From contig JAQWGN010000007.1 in the NCBI GenBank assembly GCA_029238215.1, forward strand, positions 62,001-126,000: DNA of 64,000 nt, read 5' to 3'. Below the pieces are notes generated by a model. That model was not told the origin of the DNA. It saw only the letters and a list, made by a program, of their open reading frames with translations, and searched no databases. This DNA is from Flavobacteriaceae bacterium (lineage in GTDB: Bacteria; Bacteroidota; Bacteroidia; Flavobacteriales; Flavobacteriaceae). Shown here one piece after another: positions 36,652 through 43,295 of this stretch (the first letter of the stretch is position 1; each line of letters starts with the position of its first letter). The translations under genes and the position numbers were made by a program.

Positions 36652-37281
36652 TTATTCTGCAGCTTCTTCTGTTGCTTCTTCGCCTTCAGCACCAGTTTCT
36701 TCGCCTTCTTCACCTTCATCAACTTTCAATGAAGTTCTAGAAGTACGCACTTGACATACTACGGTGTTGTCTGGGTGTAAAAACTTAAAACTTTCATCAG
36801 CTAACTCGGTTACATAAAGCTTACTTCCTAGCTCAAGCGAGGAAATATCTGCTTCAATAACATCGGGCAAGTTTGCAGGAAGCGCACGTACGCGAAGCTT
36901 ACGTTTGTTTCTACTCAAAACACCACCAGAGTTTAAAACTCCAGGAGCTGCTCCTTTAATAATGACCGGAATATTCATTGATACTTCCTTGTCATCAAAT
37001 AATTGATAAAAGTCTATGTGAAGAATTTTATCTGATACAGGGTGAAACTGAATATCCTGTAAAATGGCATTAAACGTAACGTTATCGCCTAAGTCGATAA
37101 CCACCGTATGCGCATTGGGGGTATACACTAGCTTTGCAAACACACGTTCGTCTGCTGCAAAATGTACTGGTTCTTCCCCTCCGTATAACACGCAAGGAAC
37201 CTCTCCAGCATTACGTAAGGCTTTGGTAGCTACCTTGCCCACGCTTTCTCTTTTAGATCCGTTGATGGTAATTGATTTCAT
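36652..37281 (-). CDS. rplY: 50S ribosomal protein L25/general stress protein Ctc
   Basis: The protein has 209 residues. The N-terminal L25 domain (about 1-90, with PCVLYGG and [15 protein letters not shown]) binds 5S rRNA. The C-terminal Ctc (TL5) beta domain follows to about 185. A Glu-rich tail of about 25 residues ends the protein. It lies 12 bp after prs, and both end at the hairpin at 36603-36628. Confidence 0.94.
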   Translation of the reverse strand: MKSITINGSKRESVGKVATKALRNAGEVPCVLYGGEEPVHFAADERVFAKLVYTPNAHTVVIDLGDNVTFNAILQDIQFHPVSDKILHIDFYQLFDDKEVSMNIPVIIKGAAPGVLNSGGVLSRNKRKLRVRALPANLPDVIEADISSLELGSKLYVTELADESFKFLHPDNTVVCQVRTSRTSLKVDEGEEGEETGAEGEEATEEAAE

Positions 37282-37293
37282 ATTTTATATTTA

Positions 37294-38235
37294 TTACATA
37301 ACAAACTTGCCTGAGATCGATTCATTGTGGTGTACATTATACATGACCTCGGCAAACAATTGAGCACAGCTCAATACTTTAATTTTTTTACTTTCTTTTT
37401 GAAGTGGAATCGAATCGGTTACGATTAACTCTGTGAGCTTTGATGCTTCAACACGCTCATAAGCTTCACCTGATAATAAGGGGTGCGTACATACAGCACG
37501 AACACTTTTTGCGCCACGCTCGATCATAAGATCAGCCGCATGAGTAAGTGTTCCAGCGGTATCAACCATGTCGTCTACAAGGACTACATTTTTCCCTTTT
37601 ACTTCTCCAATAAGTTCCATGTGCGAAATGATATTCGCTTTTTTGCGCTGCTTATAACAAATCACTACATCGCTTTCCAAATATTTTGAATAGGCATACG
37701 CACGCTTAGAACCTCCCATGTCGGGCGAGGCAATCGTTAAATCTTCAATATTGAGCGAACGTAAATAAGGCAGAAACAATGTAGAAGCAAACAAGTGATC
37801 TACAGGTTTTTCGAAAAATCCTTGAATTTGATCGGCATGCAAATCCATGGTAATGATGCGTGTTGCACCTGCAGTTTCAAGAAGCTTTGCAATAAGTTTT
37901 GCTCCAATGGGAGCTCGTGGTTTGTCTTTTCTGTCTTGACGTGCCCATCCAAAATAAGGCATTACGGCAGTAATGTGGCGTGCAGATGCGCGCTTGGCAG
38001 CATCGAGCATAAGCAACATTTCCATCAAGTTTTCTGACGAAGGATTCGTAGAGCCAATAAGGAAAACTCGAGATCCTCGTACAGATTCTTCGAAAGAAGG
38101 TTGGAATTCTCCATCACTATAACGTGAAAATAATATGTTCCCTAAAGGCACGCCGTATTGCTTGGCAATATCCTTAGCCAAAACAGTACTTTGCGTACAG
38201 GCAAATATCTTCGAATCTATAGTTGTTTTTCCCAT
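37294..38235 (-). CDS. prs: Ribose-phosphate pyrophosphokinase
   Basis: The protein has 313 residues and makes PRPP from ribose 5-phosphate and ATP for nucleotide, His and Trp synthesis. Typical motifs are RYSDGEFQPSFEESVRG, YFGWARQDRK (flexible loop) and VVLVDDMVDTAGTL (PRPP-binding loop). Length is normal. A -7 box lies 20 nt upstream. It is co-transcribed with rplY. Confidence 0.95.
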   Translation of the reverse strand: MGKTTIDSKIFACTQSTVLAKDIAKQYGVPLGNILFSRYSDGEFQPSFEESVRGSRVFLIGSTNPSSENLMEMLLMLDAAKRASARHITAVMPYFGWARQDRKDKPRAPIGAKLIAKLLETAGATRIITMDLHADQIQGFFEKPVDHLFASTLFLPYLRSLNIEDLTIASPDMGGSKRAYAYSKYLESDVVICYKQRKKANIISHMELIGEVKGKNVVLVDDMVDTAGTLTHAADLMIERGAKSVRAVCTHPLLSGEAYERVEASKLTELIVTDSIPLQKESKKIKVLSCAQLFAEVMYNVHHNESISGKFVM

Positions 38236-38255
38236 GTCTTTTTATGCGGGTTGCA

Positions 38256-38263
38256 AATGTAGG
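38256..38263 (-). promoter_or_regulatory. -7 box (TACATTTG) of prs
   Basis: A perfect TAnnTTTG match on the minus strand, 20 nt before the prs start at 38235. Confidence 0.6.
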
Positions 38264-38326
38264 AATTTATTTTAGCCTACATAGTTGTTGGATTCAATTT
38301 TCTTGTGAAGCAAAAAAATTATTGGT

Positions 38327-38334
38327 TACATTTG
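38327..38334 (+). promoter_or_regulatory. -7 box (TACATTTG) of the tRNA-Leu gene
   Basis: A perfect TAnnTTTG match, 10 nt before the tRNA; a TTG at 38303 is about one -33 spacing upstream. Confidence 0.65.
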
Positions 38335-38344
38335 CCATCCAATT

Positions 38345-38426
38345 GCCTTGGTGGCGGAATTGGTAGACGCGCTGGATTCAAAATCCAGTTCTTTCGAGAG
38401 TGTGGGTTCGATTCCCACCCAAGGTA
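38345..38426 (+). tRNA. tRNA-Leu (anticodon CAA)
   Basis: It spans 82 nt. Acceptor arms GCCTTGG and CCAAGGT pair with one G-U closing pair. The D arm holds GGTAGACGC, the anticodon stem CTGGA/TCCAG encloses TTCAAAA with anticodon CAA, a long class II variable arm follows, and the T loop is GTTCGATTC. The CCA end is not encoded. Confidence 0.95.
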
Positions 38427-38427
38427 C

Positions 38428-38452
38428 AAAACCCTCCTTAGTGGAGGGTTTT
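38428..38452 (+). terminator. Terminator after tRNA-Leu
   Basis: AAAACCCTCC (38428-38437) pairs with GGAGGGTTTT (38443-38452) around a 5-nt loop, directly after the tRNA. Its symmetry lets it also serve the opposing lipoprotein gene. Confidence 0.8.
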
Positions 38453-38480
38453 GCATTTTGCACGAAGTCGCTAAAACTCG

Positions 38481-39008
38481 TTATTGTGCTTTCTTTCCGT
38501 CCAATTCAAATTGATTTAGATCTCTGTGGGTAATCCAAAACGCACGAACCTTTCCGTTTTGAATGTATGCATCAAAATTTTGATTCACATACACACTTGA
38601 ATCTCCTTGTTGTAGCGTCATTTCAGCGACAGCTAACACCATGCTTCCATTTTCATCGTCAGCTTCCTTTACCGAGGTTCCCCAAATAGGATTCCACGCA
38701 GGGTTAACACCCGATTCAAACCATTCCTCAAGAAAGGCGATATGCTTGTCGTTTCCAAAAATAACATTTCCGGATGCGTCGGATATAAAAATACTATCGT
38801 GATTCATTTCACGGATTCCTTCCAGGTCTTTTTTGTTGTGTAGGTCTAAATATGCAAGCCATGTGTCTACGTCTGCTTGATTTCCGATGACCATGCCATT
38901 TTCGAAAGCATTAATCGTTGAAAACCCTACTGCATTGGATGTTTTTGTAGGTGAGCTACACCCTACAACGAGCCCGATAATTACAACTGTGGTGATATAT
39001 TTTTTCAT
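38481..39008 (-). CDS. NTF2-like (SnoaL-type) lipoprotein
   Basis: The protein has 175 residues with a lipoprotein signal ending VVGC. The mature part resembles the NTF2-like cone fold: WLAYLDLHNKKDLEGIREM, a middle segment with GNDKHIAFLEEWF, and a final strand pair VNQNFDAYIQNGKVRAFWITHRD. Enzymatic activity is not evident. A -7 box lies upstream at 39023-39030. Confidence 0.7.
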   Translation of the reverse strand: MKKYITTVVIIGLVVGCSSPTKTSNAVGFSTINAFENGMVIGNQADVDTWLAYLDLHNKKDLEGIREMNHDSIFISDASGNVIFGNDKHIAFLEEWFESGVNPAWNPIWGTSVKEADDENGSMVLAVAEMTLQQGDSSVYVNQNFDAYIQNGKVRAFWITHRDLNQFELDGKKAQ

Positions 39009-39022
39009 TATTTAAATTTTAA

Positions 39023-39030
39023 CAAAAGTA
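39023..39030 (-). promoter_or_regulatory. -7 box (TACTTTTG) of the NTF2-like lipoprotein
   Basis: A perfect TAnnTTTG match on the minus strand, 14 nt before the ATG at 39008. Confidence 0.55.
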
Positions 39031-39117
39031 AAAATATTTTCTGATTAGTAATTTCTGAATTTTTGAGATGATTTGAAGTGGAAATTTAAGTTTTTCTAAA
39101 ATTAAGTACTTGTTAAA

Positions 39118-40251
39118 TTACCACCACACGGAATTGGGTTCAGGCAATTTCTCAATTCTAATGGGTGCGCCTATTTCTGGTGTCACCAAAGGAATGCCTA
39201 GTGCTGCGGCTTTTTTACGAATCCGAAGTATGGGCGCTGTCCAGGAATGCATGGACAATTTGAAAGCACCCCAATGAATAGGCATAATCGTTTTAGCGTT
39301 TAAGTCCAATCCTGCTTGCGCACTTTCCTCAGGGAACATATGAATGTCTGGCCACATGGCATTGTATTGACCACATTCAATTAACGCAAGATCAAAAGGA
39401 CCGTGACTTTCGCCAATTTGAGCAAAGTGCTTTCCATAACCACTGTCTCCGCTAAAGTATATGTTTGCATCCTTAGATTTTATCACCCATGAACTCCATA
39501 ATGTACTTTTGCGATTGTTGAATTTCCTGCCCGAAAAATGTTGTGCTGGCGTACATGTCAATTGCATGTTTTTAAAAGACGTTTCTTCCCACCAATCTTT
39601 TTCATGGATTTTGGCACTGCTGATCCCCCAAGCTTCTAAATGAACGCCAACTCCCAGTGGCACAAAATAAGCGCCTACCTTGTCTTTTAACTTTAAAATA
39701 GACACATAGTCTAAATGATCGTAGTGGTCGTGCGAGATAATTATGGCATCTATCTTTGGTAAACTTTCAATCTCAATAGGCAATTCATCACTAAAGCGCT
39801 TGCTACCTAGCCATGGGTGTGGCGCAGGAACCTCACTAAGCATGGGGTCAATAAGAATGACAGTGCTATCGATTTGCATTAAAAATGTGGAATGTCCAAA
39901 CCAATACAATCTCGTTCCACCCTCAAAAGCTGTAATGTCAGCTGGATCTAGCTTTCGAACAGCGATGTCTTTTTCAGGAATTCCATTTTCCACATGCTCG
40001 AAAAAGAATTTTTGGAATATTTTTAGAACTTTATTAAGACTAAAGTCTTTGGCACGGCTCCTGTTTTGATTTTGAAAAGTGCCATGCTCAAACTGCTCTG
40101 AATCTACATACAGCTCTTGTCGTTTCTTGGTCACATCGCCCCCAAAAGAGGGATAATAAGCAACAAACAACGGAATAGCAATCACCAGTACCAATAGCAA
40201 TACACCAGCATATAATCCTACACGGCCTATTTGTCTTTTTATTTTTTTCAA
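39118..40251 (-). CDS. MBL-fold metal-dependent hydrolase (UlaG/NAPE-PLD-like), membrane-anchored
   Basis: The protein has 377 residues. One membrane helix (about 10-32) anchors it. The metallo-beta-lactamase fold follows: WFGHSTFLMQIDSTVILIDPM, the metal motif SHDHYDHLD (HxHxDH), YFSGDSGYG with the bridging Asp, and MPIHWGAF near the C terminus. It resembles NAPE-PLD/UlaG-type lactonases or phosphodiesterases of the periplasm; the substrate is unknown. Confidence 0.82.
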   Translation of the reverse strand: MKKIKRQIGRVGLYAGVLLLVLVIAIPLFVAYYPSFGGDVTKKRQELYVDSEQFEHGTFQNQNRSRAKDFSLNKVLKIFQKFFFEHVENGIPEKDIAVRKLDPADITAFEGGTRLYWFGHSTFLMQIDSTVILIDPMLSEVPAPHPWLGSKRFSDELPIEIESLPKIDAIIISHDHYDHLDYVSILKLKDKVGAYFVPLGVGVHLEAWGISSAKIHEKDWWEETSFKNMQLTCTPAQHFSGRKFNNRKSTLWSSWVIKSKDANIYFSGDSGYGKHFAQIGESHGPFDLALIECGQYNAMWPDIHMFPEESAQAGLDLNAKTIMPIHWGAFKLSMHSWTAPILRIRKKAAALGIPLVTPEIGAPIRIEKLPEPNSVWW

Positions 40252-40303
40252 TTCGGAGTACTTGTTTGCAGGGTTTTAATTCCTGCTAAGATAATCAAGT
40301 ACA

Positions 40304-40353
40304 TTATACCGCCTTCAATACATGGGTTACAATGCCCCAAATGATAAGCTTAT
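40304..40353 (-). pseudogene. Relic of a umuD 3' end
   Basis: Read on the minus strand this stretch encodes NKLIIWGIVTHVLKAV and a stop, matching the last residues of the intact UmuD at 41497 (NELIIWGIVTHVLKAL). At DNA level the two ends are about 78% identical, with differences mostly at third positions. No upstream part of umuD remains: the match stops at about 40353, where the next open reading frame ends. It is the tail of a second, diverged umuD. Confidence 0.8.
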
Positions 40354-40560
40354 TTAGTTTAAAATATATGTAAGTCCTATTGTAGGTCCAATTCCTGTAT
40401 ACAAAGTATTTACTTTTTCAGATGTTATATTTTTTGTGAAGTGTATAATAGTCGAAGTGTCAATTTTGTTAGATTCAACTTCTGCTCCATTTTTGTCAGA
40501 CGATATTTTCCCACAAGCGTTCAAAATAGCTGTCAATATTATGTAAATGTGTCGTGTCAT
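40354..40560 (-). CDS. Possible small lipoprotein
   Basis: The reading frame encodes 68 residues with a lipoprotein-like signal ending LNAC. I do not recognise the family. Its stop lies exactly at the junction with the umuD relic and its start lies a few bases after the hairpin element at 40567-40621. It could be a small accessory gene or chance. Confidence 0.35.
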   Translation of the reverse strand: MTRHIYIILTAILNACGKISSDKNGAEVESNKIDTSTIIHFTKNITSEKVNTLYTGIGPTIGLTYILN

Positions 40561-40566
40561 AAATTT

Positions 40567-40621
40567 GCGCCTAACGGTGAGTATAAAATGCGTTTCAATG
40601 CATTTTTACAACTTGTTGCGC
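40567..40621 (-). repeat. Nested inverted-repeat element (attC-like folding)
   Basis: The outer arms GCGC-CT-AAC (40567-40575) and GTT-GCGC (40615-40621) pair with a two-base bulge. A perfect inner stem, AAAATGC (40585-40591) with GCATTTT (40600-40606), encloses an 8-nt loop. The left arm contains GCCTAAC, a match to the integron core RYYYAAC; the right arm GTTGCGC misses GTTRRRY at one position. It lies 16 bp downstream of the GIY-YIG gene. Confidence 0.5.
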
Positions 40622-40637
40622 TCAGGCATTAATTTAC

Positions 40638-41408
40638 TTACTCATTTTGAATGTTGCTAATCCATTCTCTTAGTGTTTCGGGGTATATGGTAGGATAGCC
40701 ATAACCTCTTGGCTTAATCCCTTTTATACTCTTATTAAGATATCTATGCCGCACATTTTCCCCTGCTACTGTCCCATTGAAGCCATAGCCCATATACATT
40801 TTGCCATTCTTATCAGGACGTTCTTTGGAGTACCATTCATCAACCTTAAATACTTCACGAATCAGACCACGATATTCACTCAGTACATAATCATATCTTG
40901 CTGGCCTCCAATCAGCCATTTTCCATGTTTCTTTTGTGGCAGTGTATATAGCTTCTGCTCCAGATCCTTTTTTATAGGTTGCATTAATGTTGATTATCAT
41001 ACAGTCCTTATCAATTGTATTCAATAATTTAGCATTGTAAATGGAAATAATCTCGTTTGAAGACATTAAGCCTTTTTCAATCGAATTATATCCTCCTTGA
41101 ATATTTCCTCTTGCGAACTTGTTAAATGAGGGAATATACCTGAACGTATCAATCAAGCTAGCTTCGACTGCTAAGGCCGCGGATTTACTTAATCCATGCC
41201 TTACTATTATATGTTCCACATTCTTAGCACCAATACGCTGTATTTCCTGATACTTAAGATTTTCATTCCCCTCTTCAATATCTTGATTTATATGAGCAAA
41301 TACTCTATCGCCTTGTCCTTTACCAACATAAAAAGGCTCGCTATTTTCAGGATCAATTAATAAATAGACATAGTGCTTTAAATTTTCCTTTGTGTTTTCA
41401 TCAAACAT
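40638..41408 (-). CDS. GIY-YIG nuclease-domain protein (LEM3-like)
   Basis: The protein has 256 residues. The N-terminal ~95 residues fit a GIY-YIG fold: HYVYLLIDPENSEPFYVGKG has the paired YVYLL and FYVGK strands, with RVFAHI after it and EASLIDTF as the likely metal-binding Glu helix. This is the LEM3/ankle1-like subgroup. The C-terminal ~150 residues are unrecognised and aromatic-rich (DNA-binding or target-recognition, inferred). It sits alone between umuD and a umuD relic, flanked by hairpins, so it looks like accessory cargo of a mobile or recombined segment. Confidence 0.7.
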   Translation of the reverse strand: MFDENTKENLKHYVYLLIDPENSEPFYVGKGQGDRVFAHINQDIEEGNENLKYQEIQRIGAKNVEHIIVRHGLSKSAALAVEASLIDTFRYIPSFNKFARGNIQGGYNSIEKGLMSSNEIISIYNAKLLNTIDKDCMIININATYKKGSGAEAIYTATKETWKMADWRPARYDYVLSEYRGLIREVFKVDEWYSKERPDKNGKMYMGYGFNGTVAGENVRHRYLNKSIKGIKPRGYGYPTIYPETLREWISNIQNE

Positions 41409-41460
41409 GTATTACATATTTAGTTTTCTTCTATTGAGTACAGCGGTCTTGTATAACCGT

Positions 41461-41483
41461 CAGTAACGGATTTTAAGTTACTG
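41461..41483. repeat. Inverted repeat CAGTAAC/GTTACTG downstream of umuD
   Basis: CAGTAAC (41461-41467) and GTTACTG (41477-41483) form a perfect 7-bp stem with a 9-nt loop, between umuD and the GIY-YIG gene. No T run follows on the minus strand, so a terminator is doubtful. Confidence 0.5.
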
Positions 41484-41496
41484 GTTTTCGGTTTAG

Positions 41497-41931
41497 CTAC
41501 AAAGCTTTGAGCACGTGGGTTACGATTCCCCAGATGATAAGTTCATTATCTTCGGTTACTTGTAAGGGCTTGTACCGATTGTTTTCGGGCATCAGCCACA
41601 CACAATCATCGGCTACTTTGAGTCGTTTTACGGTAAACTCCCCATCAACAAAACACACGGCAATTTTACCGTCTACAGGCTCTAGGCTACGGTCTATCAC
41701 CAACAAATCTCCGTCGTCTAGGCCTGCTCCAATCATGGATTGCCCCGCAACACGTGCATAAAAAGTGGCGGCTTTGTTTTTAACTACGGCCCTATCTAGG
41801 CTTATCCGCACCTCCTTAAAATCATCGGCAGGCGAGGGGAATCCTGCTGAAATGCCATCACCGGCTAGCCATACATCGGCTTTGTTACTTGTGTCGGGAC
41901 TGTAAAAATGTAAGGTCGTTGCTTTTTTCAT
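41497..41931 (-). CDS. umuD: UmuD-like S24 peptidase, DNA polymerase V subunit
   Basis: The protein has 144 residues. The self-cleavage site is Ala-Gly (A29-G30) in ISAGFPSPADD, with catalytic S65 in GQSMIGAG and K102 in FTVKRLK. After RecA-stimulated self-cleavage UmuD' joins UmuC to form the error-prone polymerase V. It overlaps the end of umuC by 4 bp and lies downstream of it, the reverse of the familiar umuD-umuC order. Confidence 0.92.
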   Translation of the reverse strand: MKKATTLHFYSPDTSNKADVWLAGDGISAGFPSPADDFKEVRISLDRAVVKNKAATFYARVAGQSMIGAGLDDGDLLVIDRSLEPVDGKIAVCFVDGEFTVKRLKVADDCVWLMPENNRYKPLQVTEDNELIIWGIVTHVLKAL

Positions 41932-43187
41932 CGTACGGTAATAATGTCTTGAATATCGGTTGTGTAGCGCGGCGATAAGTGCGCTTGTTTCATCTTGAAT
42001 GTTCGATTTAGATCTTGGTTGGCGAGTTTTATTTTATGGGGTCCAAACTTGCGGTGTAAGCTGTCTATTTGCTGCATTAGGGCATCGTGACGGCTGTCTT
42101 CGCCGTCAAATAAAGTGAGTTGTTGCACCGTTTTAGGCACAATTCCCGTGACCATAACGCCTGCCTTTTTGTATTGAATTCCGCTTTTATAAATCTGTTC
42201 TAAACCGTTTAATGCGTACTTGCTGATGGTTAGGCTGGACTGTGAAGCAAAGGGCATTCCTATAAGTGTTCCGTTTCGATATTGAGGCAAATCAGCAATA
42301 AAGGGATTGCTTCGTACAAATACATACACCGCATGGCAACTGCTGCCTTGTGCACGCAATTTTTCTGCGCAAAGTGTTGCATAGGTTGATATCCGCTCGC
42401 GCATTTCCTCATACGAATGGGTCATGGTTTCAAAACTACGGGTGGTAGCAATGGCCTTTTTGGGTGAGGGGAGCAATTCCATGGGAATCGTTGCCGTTCC
42501 TTCCAAATCTTTTTTGAGTCGCAGGCCTACAACGCTCATGTGTTTACGGACCCATTCGTCGCTTAGTTGGGTAAAGTCGTATGCCGTTTTCACCTCATTA
42601 AAAGCAAGGCGCCGTGCGTGTTGTCTGCCAATTCCCCATACATCGGCAATAGGCAGCCATTTTAGGGCTTTGATGCGTTTTTCGTCTGAGTCAATAACGT
42701 AAACCCCTTTGGTTTTGTCGGCAAATTTTTTGGCCACACGGTTGGCTACTTTGGCCAGTCCCTTGCTTGGGCCGAGTCCGACACTTACAGGCATGCCTGT
42801 CCACTTGCGTACACGCTTGCGCATTTGTTGTGCATAGGCGTTCATGTCGTATTGATCAAATCCCTCAAAATGTAAAAAGGCCTCATCAATACTATACACT
42901 TCTAGCTCAGGGGTAAATTGCCGCAACACCTCCATTACGCGCTGACTCATGTCGCCATATAGCGGATAATTGGATGAAAACACTTGTACATTGTGTTGCT
43001 TAAAAAAAGAAGAAAATTTATGTGCTGGCGCACCCATAGGAAGTCCCAAAGCTTTGGCTTCATTGCTGCGCGCAATAACGCAACCATCATTGTTAGATAA
43101 AATGGCAATGGGCTTGCCTTCTAATGTGGGTTGGAAAATACGCTCACAAGAAGCGTAGAAGTTATTACAGTCGACTAAGGCAAACAC
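41928..43187 (-). CDS. umuC: UmuC-like Y-family DNA polymerase
   Basis: The protein has 419 residues from the GTG at 43187 (FALVDCNNFYASCERIF); a TTG two codons earlier lies inside the -7 box. Catalytic features are ALVDCNNFYASCE in the palm, VYSIDEAFLH with the second acidic pair, and the helix-hairpin-helix region around LPIADVWGIGRQHARRL. A UmuC C-terminal domain with the beta-clamp-type motif QLTLFDG is present. It carries out translesion synthesis with UmuD'. It is divergent from sucA across about 110 bp. Confidence 0.92.
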   Translation of the reverse strand: MFALVDCNNFYASCERIFQPTLEGKPIAILSNNDGCVIARSNEAKALGLPMGAPAHKFSSFFKQHNVQVFSSNYPLYGDMSQRVMEVLRQFTPELEVYSIDEAFLHFEGFDQYDMNAYAQQMRKRVRKWTGMPVSVGLGPSKGLAKVANRVAKKFADKTKGVYVIDSDEKRIKALKWLPIADVWGIGRQHARRLAFNEVKTAYDFTQLSDEWVRKHMSVVGLRLKKDLEGTATIPMELLPSPKKAIATTRSFETMTHSYEEMRERISTYATLCAEKLRAQGSSCHAVYVFVRSNPFIADLPQYRNGTLIGMPFASQSSLTISKYALNGLEQIYKSGIQYKKAGVMVTGIVPKTVQQLTLFDGEDSRHDALMQQIDSLHRKFGPHKIKLANQDLNRTFKMKQAHLSPRYTTDIQDIITVR

Positions 43188-43190
43188 ATT

Positions 43191-43198
43191 CAAAACTA
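43191..43198 (-). promoter_or_regulatory. -7 box (TAGTTTTG) of umuC-umuD
   Basis: A perfect TAnnTTTG match on the minus strand, 3 nt before the GTG start at 43187. Confidence 0.5.
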
Positions 43199-43265
43199 CA
43201 TTTTTTTACTATACATAAAAAGACTTTTTTTTCCACGAAAACAAGCCTCAATAAATGCAAATGCA

Positions 43266-43282
43266 GTACATTTGTTTTGTAC
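43266..43282 (+). promoter_or_regulatory. sucA -7 box (TACATTTG) within a GTACA-N7-TGTAC palindrome
   Basis: TACATTTG at 43267-43274 matches TAnnTTTG, 21 nt before sucA. It lies inside an inverted repeat with arms at 43266-43270 and 43278-43282, a possible operator for sucA or for divergent umuC. Confidence 0.5.
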
Positions 43283-43295
43283 AACTACACCTTCA

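Noticed and set aside
41461-41483. Terminator of umuC-umuD
   Set aside because: The stem is perfect but no T-rich run follows on the minus strand, so it was listed as an inverted repeat.
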